A stretch of 23,252 nucleotides of DNA, taken from contig JAUXFG010000054.1 of assembly GCA_030620115.1 (NCBI GenBank), positions 1 through 23,252 on the forward strand. The letters run 5' to 3'. This DNA is from Candidatus Fermentibacterota bacterium. GTDB taxonomy: Bacteria > JAFGKV01. Under the pieces are notes generated by a model. The model was not told the DNA's origin. It saw only the letters and a list, made by a program, of their open reading frames with translations, and did no database searches. How positions within the stretch are numbered: the stretch's first letter is position 1; each line of letters opens with the position of its first letter. This document shows, one piece after another, positions 6,658-14,542 of the stretch. A program made the position numbers and the translations under genes.

Positions 6658-9036
6658 TCAATGGGATGACAGGCCTTTGGGTGGGACAGGTTGCGGTTCA
6701 GGCGCGGGCTGCGTGCGGAGCAGTTGGGTCCGGAGACCGTATTCTCTGGCCACTGACTCAGCCCGAGCCTGCTCTCCCTGTTTCAAGAGACAGAGTGCCA
6801 GATTCCAGGCGATTCGCTGCTGGAGCCGGGGGAGGCTGCCGGTCAGCTCTATTGCCTCAACGAATGCCGGCTCGGCCATATGAGTCTTGCCTTGGTGCAT
6901 GAGCGCGGTGCCATAGAGGTTCAGGAGCTCGGGAGAAGGGCTCCCACGAAACTGTTCGATGTTTTTCAGGGCCAACTTCGGATCACCAAAAACAAGAGCG
7001 CCACGCGCCGCTCCGGATGCTGCCACAAGATTCGCCGGGCGGTCGGCTGCCAAGGAGCAGAGGAGCGCCAGGCCCTGGGAAGTGGGCGTGCGGACCACGG
7101 TTTCGGCAAGCACTGAAAGCAGCACATCCTGTGTGGTTCGATCTCCTCGTGATATTCTCATCCCCGCCCGCACTGCGGAGGCGGTGTCGTTTGCCTTGTC
7201 CCTCATAGCGAGTGCCCTGGCAAGGCCCATCCAGAGAGCCGGGTTGTCAGGATCGGACTGAAGTGCGGCGCCGAACCTTTCACTCGCCCGCGCCGCTCTT
7301 TTCTTGGCCAACAGGAGCTGACCGCCTTGGCCGAGACGGATGGCGCGATGATCCATGCCCGGGCTTCGTGCCGGGCAAGAAGAGGAGGGCCACATGGCGC
7401 ACAGGAGGCTGTCCTGATATGCCGCGAACCGCCCTGTCCGGAAGAGCCAACCATTGGGCGCCAACGTTCCCAATGCCCCTTCTGGGAGCGACGAGAAGGA
7501 GTAGACCGGCTCGGCTCTGAGAGCTTGAGCAGCATGCTCGACGACTCCGTAATGGGGATCGGCAGACTGGGGAAGGAGTGTTCTGAGGGGCCTTGGAAGG
7601 GATTCATGATACCATTCAAGACCGAGATAGGGCGTAAACACTACTTGATGGGGTGTATTCGTTTCATGCGCATGGTGAAGCAGAAGAAAAAGATCAGGTG
7701 TGTTGTCGGTGAACAGGATTTTCCCTTTGAGTTGCCCGGCCAAGGCCCGCTGGTACGCGGATGCCGATCTGTCGCCTGACCGATCAAGGGATCTCATCTC
7801 CGGACCCACCAATAGAATCAGACTTAGGCCCCATACTGCCATCAAGATTTTTTGCCGAAGACCTACCACGGCTACCGAGTCCAGGGCTAGTATGGCAAGT
7901 GCGGGGACCAGGGGGAGAAGGTATCCTTCCGTGTCAGGGCCACCACCACCGGCTCCCGTCAGCAAGATGAGAGCAGCACAGGCGCCAAACAAGGCGCCAC
8001 TTTGTCGAACAAGTACCGGCAGACCGACCACTACGAGTCCCAGAAGAAGAGGAGGCACGGCGTGGAAAAAAAAGAAACCGATTTCTTGCGCCGCGTGCTT
8101 GAAACCTCCCCCAGGCAGCAGGAGCAGGGAGAAGAAGTCACCTGCGAACTCCTGAAGTGAAATCATCCAGATGAAGTTGCCCAGGTGGCGAGTGTGTCCC
8201 CAATCCAAGAAAGGGTGTTGCATTGATCTCAATGGCATGAAGAGGATAATCGTACCACCGAAGAAAAGCCCAAGAGCGAGCAAAATCACATGACGTCGAT
8301 TCCGCATGAATCGCAGGAGCAGTGGGGAAAGCGCCAAAAGAGAAGGATGATTCGTGACGCCCAGGGCCAAAAGGTAACCCGCCAGAAAGGCGGTTCGAGG
8401 GCGTACCGTGCTTATGCACACAACGAGCAAGAGAGTCGCCAGAAGCAGGTGAAGACCGTATATCTCACCGCGTGTCGCCTGGAACCAGATGGGGGGGGAG
8501 AGGCCCACGGAAAGACCTGCCAAAACCGACATCAAAAGTGAGTACCGCCTGGCCAACATCCCTACGAGAATTCCACAGGCGTATGCCACCGAGAGAGACG
8601 AGAGAATCGTGGCGGCGCGCGCCCCTGAGATCGAACCGAGTAGAGCCACTACTCTCCCTGCCAGGACGAACAGCGGGAATCCCGGCGAGTGGGGGATGCC
8701 AAGACAGTCAATGGCCAGGGCGAACTCCGGGGCGTCTTCCCAGCCGAGTCCTGGGAGCATGGTGAAACCGTAGACAACGGCCAGGAGGCCACCCAGGAGG
8801 AGGCCGAGGATTGGCGCAGAAGAGAGAGATTCCGGTAGATGAAGAGAGATTCTTCGCTTCTTGCAGTCGCTCAGAATGACAGCGGTAGTGCGCAGAAGGG
8901 TGTGGCGCGATGTGTCATTCTGAGGGAGTTTAGCGACCGAAGAATCTGGGTGGGGAAGGGGGAATGGTCGTGTGCTCGGTTGGAAGGATTGGGATCCGTC
9001 GATCTGTTTTCTGCGAGAAGTCATATTAGCCCGCAT
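6658..9036 (-). CDS. DUF2723 (GT-C-like) membrane protein with C-terminal TPR region
   Basis: The 792-codon open frame encodes a multi-pass membrane protein. WEDAPEF (99-105), followed by GIPHSPGFPLFVLAGR, and FQATRGEIYGL (185-195) are the conserved N-terminal blocks of DUF2723, a family related to polyprenol-dependent GT-C glycosyltransferases. Many membrane segments run to about residue 410. From about 568 to 785 helical pairs of TPR type follow, unlike plain DUF2723 proteins. The start is a real problem. The first membrane helix begins near residue 73, yet the only ATG/GTG/TTG codons before it are the ATGs at 9036 and 9024, and residues 1-70 are translations of repeat elements. The next ATG (8760) would remove that helix. 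Either the protein has a repeat-derived N-terminus, or it starts at an unusual codon, or its 5' end has been disrupted. Its role as a sugar transferase for the adjacent Arn-like pathway is inferred. Confidence 0.82.
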   Translation of the reverse strand: MRANMTSRRKQIDGSQSFQPSTRPFPLPHPDSSVAKLPQNDTSRHTLLRTTAVILSDCKKRRISLHLPESLSSAPILGLLLGGLLAVVYGFTMLPGLGWEDAPEFALAIDCLGIPHSPGFPLFVLAGRVVALLGSISGARAATILSSLSVAYACGILVGMLARRYSLLMSVLAGLSVGLSPPIWFQATRGEIYGLHLLLATLLLVVCISTVRPRTAFLAGYLLALGVTNHPSLLALSPLLLRFMRNRRHVILLALGLFFGGTIILFMPLRSMQHPFLDWGHTRHLGNFIWMISLQEFAGDFFSLLLLPGGGFKHAAQEIGFFFFHAVPPLLLGLVVVGLPVLVRQSGALFGACAALILLTGAGGGGPDTEGYLLPLVPALAILALDSVAVVGLRQKILMAVWGLSLILLVGPEMRSLDRSGDRSASAYQRALAGQLKGKILFTDNTPDLFLLLHHAHETNTPHQVVFTPYLGLEWYHESLPRPLRTLLPQSADPHYGVVEHAAQALRAEPVYSFSSLPEGALGTLAPNGWLFRTGRFAAYQDSLLCAMWPSSSCPARSPGMDHRAIRLGQGGQLLLAKKRAARASERFGAALQSDPDNPALWMGLARALAMRDKANDTASAVRAGMRISRGDRTTQDVLLSVLAETVVRTPTSQGLALLCSLAADRPANLVAASGAARGALVFGDPKLALKNIEQFRGSPSPELLNLYGTALMHQGKTHMAEPAFVEAIELTGSLPRLQQRIAWNLALCLLKQGEQARAESVAREYGLRTQLLRTQPAPEPQPVPPKGLSSH
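8847..8947 (+). repeat. 101-bp palindromic element, copy 2, inside the DUF2723 open frame
   Basis: This is the same 101-bp unit as 6084-6184, in opposite orientation. The arms AGATTCTTCG...CTCAGAATGACA (8847-8881) and TGTCATTCTGAG...CGAAGAATCT (8913-8947) are conserved, while the central 30 bases differ. It is read without stops in the frame that leads into the DUF2723 protein. Confidence 0.85.
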
Positions 9037-9221
9037 TTCTCACCAGCTATCTACTATAGCGTTGCATTTGGCCCTGCCTGCTGCGTTACACTCCTTCGGA
9101 CTCCTCGATCCCGCGTCAGACGCGGGACAGAGGATACGCCTGCGGGGTCCTCGGTCGCAAGCCTTGCAGCCATAGCCAACTGCGCCGCTTCGCGACGAAA
9201 GCCGGTGAGAAGTGCGGGCTA
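9027..9221 (-). repeat. Terminal-inverted-repeat element, copy A (about 195 bp)
   Basis: The ends TAGCCCGCATTTCTCACC (9027-9044) and GGTGAGAAGTGCGGGCTA (9204-9221) are inverted repeats with one mismatch over 18 bases. Read on the minus strand, the interior matches copies B and C (GCAAGGCTTGCGACCGAGGA, then GGCGTATCCTCTG, then GTAACGCAGCAGG). An internal hairpin TCCCGCGTC/GACGCGGGA is present. The right end overlaps the stop codon of the radical SAM gene, and the left end contains the ATG at 9036. No transposase and no clear target duplication are visible. Confidence 0.85.
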
Positions 9222-10619
9222 GCTCATTGCAGCAAGGGTTTTAAGCAGAAAGCGAGCAGCCTGGAGATTGAGCCATAGGTTCGAACCTCGGCGGCGTTTT
9301 CGGATAAATGTGCCAAGAACGCGGGGACGAAGATAGAACCGGAGCATGGCCTCCCTTCTTGCCCGCAGGATATCACGAGAGCTGAGCCCGGGGAGTCGAT
9401 GGACAGGGGGCGTGTGAATACCCCACTGCGCCCACGACTTTGACACGATTCTTCCTTGTTCCAAGAGCTCATCGTAAAGAGGTGTTCCGGGATAGGGCTT
9501 GAAGATTTCGAACTTCGCCACATCGAGAGGGAGTGACTGCGCGAGATGAATGGTGTCGTGCAGCGTCTCTTGTGTTTCCCCTGGGAGACCGAGCATAAAA
9601 AAGGACCAGATGGAGAAGCCGACATCTCGTGCCTGATGGATGATCTGTCTAACGAGAGAGATATCCAATGGTTTCCCCGCTGCCCTTGCGATCTCTTCGC
9701 TGGCCGTTTCGATGCCGAAACCCAGTGTATGCACCCCCATGGCCTTCAAGGCGTGCAAGAGGGCCTCGTCGAGCATGTCCGCTCTGAGCCCGTTTCCGAA
9801 GGCATAGGTGACAGGCGGACCCCTCTCGGCGAGAAGGTTCACAATGGAAAGCGCCTTCTTCTTGTGGGCAGTGAAGCAATCATCGACGATGTGGATCTCT
9901 CTGGCTCCCATCTCTCGATGCAACATCCAAGTTTGCTCAAGAACTTTGTCTGGCTGCAGATAGCGTACCCGCTTCCCGGCGAGCGTGGGGGCCTGGCAGA
10001 ATCGACAGGCGCCCGGACATCCTCGGGTGAGGGATATGGTCGCTACGGGGATGGAGGTTGCGTCTGGCGGTCGGTAGTTGTTTGGTTTCTTGAGCAGATG
10101 CCACGCGGGGGGAGGGAGCTCGTTCAGCTCTTCTTCGGTGAGCAGCGCCTGGGGCGCGGGGGGTACACCGCCATGGCTCCAGAGCCCAGGAAAACCTTCG
10201 GGGTCCTTGGATGAGTCCAGCGCTTCCACCAGGCGGAGAAACGATCGTTCCCCTTCGCCTTGGATGACATAGTCAAAGCAGAATGATTCCAAGACCTGCT
10301 GGGGCAGCGCGCTGGCATGGGGACCCCCGAGCACCACAGGGCACGGCGACGCACTCTTGATCCCGGCGGCCCACCTTCGCGCATCTGGGAACGACGGGGT
10401 GGTTGCGGTAAACCCCACCAGCCCCGGCCTCTGGGTCCGTATCCATCGCAGCATGCGGGCCAGGGTTGCTCCTTCGGCATCAGCGTCCAGAAGTCGAACA
10501 GAATGGCCTGTCTGTTCGAGGCAGGCCGCGAGTTGGAGCAGACCGAGGGGTGGATACACCGGAAGCATGGGAGAGCCGTACGCTGCCCACTGTGGCGGAT
10601 TGATCAGCAGTATCTTCAT
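9219..10619 (-). CDS. B12-binding-type radical SAM enzyme
   Basis: The 466-residue product has an N-terminal cobalamin-binding-like Rossmann domain (about 1-145: MKILLINPPQ, LLDADAEG, VVLGGPHAS, VIQGEGERSFL). A radical SAM domain follows, with the cluster motif RGCPGACRFCQ (C201, C205, C208) and the downstream family blocks FGIETASEE, MLGLPGET and PYPGTPLYDEL. Relatives catalyse methylations, cyclisations or other difficult C-H chemistry on lipids, sugars or cofactors; the substrate cannot be read. Its ATG overlaps the TGA of the upstream deformylase gene (ATGA, 10616-10619), so translation is probably coupled and the substrate may belong to the same pathway. The stop TAG (9219-9221) is the terminal trinucleotide of repeat element A, so the natural 3' end may have been altered by the repeat. 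Confidence 0.9.
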   Translation of the reverse strand: MKILLINPPQWAAYGSPMLPVYPPLGLLQLAACLEQTGHSVRLLDADAEGATLARMLRWIRTQRPGLVGFTATTPSFPDARRWAAGIKSASPCPVVLGGPHASALPQQVLESFCFDYVIQGEGERSFLRLVEALDSSKDPEGFPGLWSHGGVPPAPQALLTEEELNELPPPAWHLLKKPNNYRPPDATSIPVATISLTRGCPGACRFCQAPTLAGKRVRYLQPDKVLEQTWMLHREMGAREIHIVDDCFTAHKKKALSIVNLLAERGPPVTYAFGNGLRADMLDEALLHALKAMGVHTLGFGIETASEEIARAAGKPLDISLVRQIIHQARDVGFSIWSFFMLGLPGETQETLHDTIHLAQSLPLDVAKFEIFKPYPGTPLYDELLEQGRIVSKSWAQWGIHTPPVHRLPGLSSRDILRARREAMLRFYLRPRVLGTFIRKRRRGSNLWLNLQAARFLLKTLAAMS

Positions 10620-11494
10620 GCGTTAGCCTGCCATGCAACGGGATCGAATCGACCGGGGAGTTGCCTCTCCGTCATACGGCACACAGGCGGATTCTCCGCA
10701 TAAGGGAGCATGGCCCCTAATGGGCCCACCTGTACCTCCTTCCGCGCAGCGACGTCGAGAAGCTTGCCCAAGAAGTCAGGGAAGCGCAGGCCTTCTGTCT
10801 CGCAGTGGAGGCAGTAGCAGTGATAGCTTTCTTGCGACAAAGTTTTCTCTATCCTTGTCAAGAATGTCCGCAGGGGAGTTCGCGCGATTCGAAGGCTTTC
10901 CTCAAGCGTAGGGAGGGTTGTAGGGAGCTGGAGTGTCCGAGAGCCTTCCGGGAAAAAGGGAGAGACCCCACGGCAGTCAGAGGCATAGGTGAAATGGAAC
11001 TGGTCAAGAGCGGCCAGCGCAGCAGGCGTGGTTCGCCATCCTGGAGCGCCAAATGCCATGGGCTTTGTGCCGAATACACGGTTGAATGAACACAAACCCC
11101 GAGAGATCTCGGTTTCTACCCTGGCTTTCGACCACCGGCTGATGTTGTGGATCCACCTCCAATGGTCATGTCCGTGCAGGGCAAGTTCATGTCCGGCAAG
11201 CCGGTGTTTCAGCCTCTCGAGCCCCTGGGAGATTGGCCGCGCCGGAAAAACAATGCCCGATAGTGCGATGGCGGGCAGCGATGTTCCTCCCGGTCTCAGG
11301 CGAAACATTTGAATGAGCCGCTTCGGCGATGAGAGAATACGTGCCAGCGCCAGAGCCGATACGTCAGGCCCGGTGGGGAGAAAGATCGATGCCCGAAGAT
11401 CACGACGATTGAGCTCTTCCAAGAGGATTGGAAGGCCTTGAGTAAGCCCGGCATGGGTATCAACATCGATTCTCAGTGCGAGATAGGTAATCAT
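10616..11494 (-). CDS. arnD: ArnD-like polyprenyl-phosphate formamido-sugar deformylase (NodB-fold)
   Basis: The 292-residue product matches ArnD throughout: LRIDVDT near the start (metal-site D10/D12), GPD at 42-44, the histidine block LHGHDHWRW (H107, D110, H111), GWR at 152-154, the signature SDCRGVSPF (172-180), LPTTLPTLEES, and HCETEG near 230-235. In enterobacteria ArnD removes the formyl group from undecaprenyl phosphate-4-deoxy-4-formamido-L-arabinose, a step towards aminoarabinose-modified lipid A. The start at 11494 begins MITYLALRID as in the family; the frame is open to 11866, but that part only overlaps the methyltransferase gene. It overlaps both neighbours by 4 bases (ATGA), a sign of translational coupling. 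The exact sugar may differ from L-Ara4N, because no ArnA/ArnB is nearby. Confidence 0.88.
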   Translation of the reverse strand: MITYLALRIDVDTHAGLTQGLPILLEELNRRDLRASIFLPTGPDVSALALARILSSPKRLIQMFRLRPGGTSLPAIALSGIVFPARPISQGLERLKHRLAGHELALHGHDHWRWIHNISRWSKARVETEISRGLCSFNRVFGTKPMAFGAPGWRTTPAALAALDQFHFTYASDCRGVSPFFPEGSRTLQLPTTLPTLEESLRIARTPLRTFLTRIEKTLSQESYHCYCLHCETEGLRFPDFLGKLLDVAARKEVQVGPLGAMLPYAENPPVCRMTERQLPGRFDPVAWQANA

Positions 11495-12177
11495 ACCTGG
11501 TACACCGCCGCGGCATACCACGCGAACCGGGAGAGCCCGGGGAATCTGTTCAGGAGTCTGGCATCGATATTCTGGAGCCGGTGCACCAATGGATGGCTCC
11601 GCCCCAGAAACGGCAATACCAGTGGTGAGAAGAGAAAATAGGGCACGACCTGACTCCGCGTGGAATTCTCTCGTGCTCGCAAAAAATCCGCAAACGATGG
11701 GTAATGTGGGCAAGAGGAGCGGGCAGACGCAAATCTTCGATAGCACTGAACAAGGGGATGTCCGGAGAGCGGCTCGATGACGCCCACTATGCCTCCATGG
11801 CGGAGACACCGCTTGGTTTCGTTTAGGAATGTGTGGAGGGATACGTGCATGAGCACTGCCTGGCACCAGATTCCGGAGATGGTGGCGTCGCGGAATGGAA
11901 GCCTCTGCGCGTCAGCCACAACACCATGCTGCCGGGGGAGTAGGCGGGGAAAGAGGTCGAGGAAGAGGGTGGCCGGATTATGCTCCATGATGGTCAGCGA
12001 TCCCTTGCCGACACCTATCTCGATACAGGGTCCAGGGGGGATCCTCTTCATCCATTGGAAGACTTGAGTCCTGCATGGAGCGGTGAACCATTGGTACTGA
12101 TGGCGCCTTCTGAGCCTATCTGAAGTGGGATTCCAATATAACGAGAAGAACTCCCGTGCCGGCTCTCTAACAGGCAT
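11491..12177 (-). CDS. Class I SAM-dependent methyltransferase
   Basis: The 228-residue product shows motif I as CIEIGVGKGSLTIM, an acidic post-I segment (LFLDLFPRLL), and VVADAQRLPFRDATIS followed by a hydrophobic strand, as in Methyltransf_11 enzymes. A CLRHGGIVGVIEPL block follows. I choose the ATG at 12177 (MPVREPAREFF), which lies 14 bases after the glycosyltransferase stop and has AAGGCGG upstream; the frame extends to 12279 only by overlapping that gene. Its stop overlaps the ArnD start. By position it probably methylates the sugar, lipid carrier or nucleotide-sugar intermediate of this cluster, but nothing in the sequence fixes the acceptor. Confidence 0.85.
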   Translation of the reverse strand: MPVREPAREFFSLYWNPTSDRLRRRHQYQWFTAPCRTQVFQWMKRIPPGPCIEIGVGKGSLTIMEHNPATLFLDLFPRLLPRQHGVVADAQRLPFRDATISGIWCQAVLMHVSLHTFLNETKRCLRHGGIVGVIEPLSGHPLVQCYRRFASARSSCPHYPSFADFLRARENSTRSQVVPYFLFSPLVLPFLGRSHPLVHRLQNIDARLLNRFPGLSRFAWYAAAVYQV

Positions 12178-12191
12178 TGATGCCGCCTTGT

Positions 12192-12917
12192 TTATCGCCG
12201 CCGCGGACACGACTCCGCGGATTTGCGAGTCATGCCCATGCCGAATGGATGCCGTGCCAGAAGCTTCAGCATCTGCCACGCGGCATCAGCAATACTTCCG
12301 GACGAGTAATGTGATGGGCGCGGCGAGGCTATTGAATCGGGCGGGATGGTGACCTCGACAGGGCTTCTTGAGGCCAAAAGGCTGACCCCGGAGAGGAATG
12401 CGCCATGGTGTTCAAGTTGGAGGCATCTCTTGCAAAGATCCCTTGAGTACAGTCGAAACATTGAACCATGATCGTGAAAGCGATTTGGCCGTAGAAGAAA
12501 TGAGAGAAAGCGGAGCGTGACAGAGACGAGCAATCTTGGGAGATAGCGTTTCCTTCCTGCTCTTCTGCCGATCACCAGATCGTGATTCCGCGCATAGGGG
12601 AGAAGGAGGAGGAACCGGTTTGCCGGAGGATCCATATCAGCATCCATGGAGCCAATGACGGTGGCCGCGGGATTGCGCAACGCCTCAGCCATACCCCTGA
12701 ACAAAGCACGATGCTGTCCGCCGCGCTTCGCCAAGTGTATTATTCTGATCCACGGCATAGTGGAATATCGGCTGAGTCGTGCGCTGGCGCCATCGGTTGA
12801 ACAGTCATCAATCAGAATGGCTGAGAGCCTTCCCGCGAGCCGGCCTCTCAATTGCGCAAGCTGCGCTACGAGTGCCGGAAGCAGCGACTCTTCGTTGTAC
12901 AATGGAATCAAGAGCAC
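12192..12917 (-). CDS. ArnC-like family 2 glycosyltransferase, 5' end uncertain
   Basis: The GT-A domain shows LLIPLYNEES, ILIDDCSTDG, RGGQHRALFRGM and the metal-binding GSMDADMDPP (DxD). FHDHGSMFRLYSRDL resembles the GDYGCMLRAYRR block of ArnC-type polyprenyl-phosphate glycosyltransferases. ArnC transfers 4-formamido-arabinose to undecaprenyl phosphate; ArnD acts on that product, and an ArnD homologue lies two genes downstream. Unlike ArnC, the protein ends shortly after the catalytic domain and has no C-terminal membrane helices. The start is doubtful. The frame stays open to 13220, but those residues translate repeat element B and no ATG lies between. The first usable codon after the repeat is GTG at 12917, without a visible ribosome site and leaving a very short first strand. 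The 5' end may have been replaced by the repeat. Confidence 0.75.
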   Translation of the reverse strand: MLLIPLYNEESLLPALVAQLAQLRGRLAGRLSAILIDDCSTDGASARLSRYSTMPWIRIIHLAKRGGQHRALFRGMAEALRNPAATVIGSMDADMDPPANRFLLLLPYARNHDLVIGRRAGRKRYLPRLLVSVTLRFLSFLLRPNRFHDHGSMFRLYSRDLCKRCLQLEHHGAFLSGVSLLASRSPVEVTIPPDSIASPRPSHYSSGSIADAAWQMLKLLARHPFGMGMTRKSAESCPRRR

Positions 12918-12963
12918 GAGAAAAGGGCTTTCACGGGAGTCATTGCCCGTGGGAGACGGCGCT

Positions 12964-13146
12964 ATCCCGGACTTCTCACCAGCCTTCGTCGCGAAACGGC
13001 TGAGGTGGTATTGCCTGCAAGGCTTGCGACCGAGGACGGCTGAAGGCGTATCCTCTGCGATACGTCGAAGATGGCCGACGAAGCGTAACGAAGCAGGTGG
13101 TGCCAAATCAGCCGTTGGAGCGGGAGGTCGGTGAGAAGTCCGGGAT
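12964..13146 (+). repeat. Terminal-inverted-repeat element, copy B (183 bp)
   Basis: The ends ATCCCGGACTTCTCACC (12964-12980) and GGTGAGAAGTCCGGGAT (13130-13146) are perfect 17-bp inverted repeats. The interior shares with copy C GCGAAACGGC, AGGCTTGCGACCGAGG, GGCGTATCCTCTGCGATACG and GAGCGTAACGAAG-like blocks in the same order and orientation. On the minus strand it is read without stops into the family 2 glycosyltransferase frame. Confidence 0.88.
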
Positions 13147-13409
13147 TGATGCAAGGAGCTGCCCCCAGAGGATCCTACGCTTCTTCCGAGACTTCGCTCG
13201 GAAGAAAAAACATCGAACATCGAACGTCCAACGCCGAAGTAGAAGCCTCAGTCGGCCGGGGGATTGGGGGATTGAATGTGTGATGTTTCCCAGATCTCCA
13301 TCTCGACCACGTGGGCCGCGTGATCGATGTCGCGCCACAAAGCGGCTCGGGCAGACAGAAGACAGATGACGGAGGACAGATTCCAACACGGACGCATATA
13401 TCGCACCAC

Positions 13410-13444
13410 TGTCATTCTGAGTGACCGAAGGGAGCGAAGAATCT
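13410..13444 (+). repeat. Half copy of the 101-bp palindromic element
   Basis: TGTCATTCTGAGTGACCGAA and the following GAGCGAAGAATCT match one arm of the 101-bp element. The other arm is missing or degraded. Confidence 0.75.
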
Positions 13445-13520
13445 CTATTGTTGCACCCGAGATGACAGATCGAGCCGAAGGCCCTATGCAATCCACGACG
13501 GACAATCCGCGACCAGCTCT

Positions 13521-13543
13521 ACCCCCGCCCCCCACAGCGGGGT
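13521..13543 (-). terminator. GC-rich hairpin downstream of the PorV-like gene
   Basis: ACCCC(C)GC at 13521-13528 pairs with GCGGGGT at 13537-13543, about 54 bases after the stop of the last gene of the operon. No U-tract follows on the minus strand, so it may be a rho-dependent or RNA-stabilising hairpin rather than a classical terminator. Confidence 0.35.
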
Positions 13544-13596
13544 TGGTAATCTCGCCCTGTAGGCGGCCAAGGACAGCTCAGATAACCGGCGATAGC

Positions 13597-14523
13597 CTAG
13601 AAGGCGAGAATGAGCGATAATCGGTGAGATTGCTCCAAATGCTGGAATGGGACATAGGCATAGTCGATCTGCGCCGACGTGGAGCCAAGCGATGTCCTGA
13701 GCCCGGTGCCAAAGGACATGTCCTCCTCATCGAATCTGACCTTGTACCCTGCCCGAAGCGCCAACATATCGTCAAACCAGTACTCAAGGCCGAAATTGTA
13801 CCGTTCCTGATTGTCACTGGGGTGGCTCCCCGCGAAAGCCGTGGTCAACCGATGCGGCCCGGAATGGATGGGATTCATGGAGAACCCGAGGCTGAAGTTG
13901 ATGGGAAGCTGGAAATCCTCCGTGAGGAACTTCATATTGGGGCCGAAATTGGTGGTCGACATGGCAATGATCAGCGATTTGAAGCCTGTGTCATAGTATG
14001 TTCCCACGTCGGCTCCCCACCCGGTGGCAGTCTCATTATGCATAGAGAGCTGCACGTATTTTGTCGTGATGCCGAAACTGAATTTATCCGTCAAGAATCT
14101 CGCATAACTGATGCCCACGGCAATGTTTCGGGCAGTGAACATCTGGCCGGTGCCATTGGGATAGAAGGGCGTCGTGACCTCCATCTCATCCATGTGGAGA
14201 AGTGTCATAGAAAGCGCCACAACCCCTCCCAAACTGGGCGCAGGCATCCCCACCGCGGCATATTCGAGCTGGATATCCGCGGGCCATTCCACGTGTGAGA
14301 GAAGGATCTGGCGCTCTTGCAGAAGACCAAGACCCGCGGGATTGTAAAAGGCGGCAGCCACATCGTCTGCAAGAGGCACGAATGCCTCACCCATGCCCAC
14401 CGCTCTGGGCGAGATTCCTATCTGCAAGAAGTTCGCGCCAACGGTGCCGACTTTTTCCTGGGCACCGACTATGCCGGGGAAGAGGATCACCGCGATGGCC
14501 ATCAGCGAAACTAGTGTTTTCAT
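13597..14523 (-). CDS. PorV/PorQ-family outer-membrane protein
   Basis: The 308-residue product has a signal peptide (MKTLVSLMAIAVILFPGIVGA) and the family N-terminal block GISPRAVGMGEAFVPLADDV, then AAAFYNPAGLG. Alternating amphipathic strands follow (for example GISYARFLTDKFSFGITTKY), and it ends in LSLILAF with a terminal aromatic residue, as in outer-membrane barrels. GGGAGG lies just upstream of the ATG. It is the last gene of a three-gene operon, 19 bases after the FN3 protein. In Bacteroidota, PorV and PorQ work with the type IX secretion system; in other phyla this family often sits beside TonB receptors with unknown roles. A role in placing or anchoring the neighbouring FN3 protein on the surface is a reasonable guess only. 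Confidence 0.85.
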   Translation of the reverse strand: MKTLVSLMAIAVILFPGIVGAQEKVGTVGANFLQIGISPRAVGMGEAFVPLADDVAAAFYNPAGLGLLQERQILLSHVEWPADIQLEYAAVGMPAPSLGGVVALSMTLLHMDEMEVTTPFYPNGTGQMFTARNIAVGISYARFLTDKFSFGITTKYVQLSMHNETATGWGADVGTYYDTGFKSLIIAMSTTNFGPNMKFLTEDFQLPINFSLGFSMNPIHSGPHRLTTAFAGSHPSDNQERYNFGLEYWFDDMLALRAGYKVRFDEEDMSFGTGLRTSLGSTSAQIDYAYVPFQHLEQSHRLSLILAF

Positions 14524-14542
14524 GATTTTTCCTCCCGGACGG

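Larger units (their letters stand above)
13147..13596. other. 450-bp repeat-rich spacer without a supported gene
   Basis: It contains an ATC/GAAC-type short repeat at 13209-13233, a GGGGGATT near-tandem at about 13257-13274, a half copy of the 101-bp element at 13410-13444 and a GC-rich hairpin at 13521-13543. Open frames here translate those repeats. The receptor operon ends to its right and the glycan cluster begins to its left, so promoter and terminator functions should lie here, but I cannot point to clear boxes. Confidence 0.7.

Noticed and set aside
9027-9221. Insertion sequence
   Set aside because: The terminal inverted repeats are clear, but the unit is too short to encode a transposase, and no flanking target duplication is visible at any of the three copies.
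11495-11866. N-terminal extension of the ArnD-like frame
   Set aside because: It overlaps the methyltransferase gene entirely and lacks ArnD features; the family N-terminus begins at 11494.
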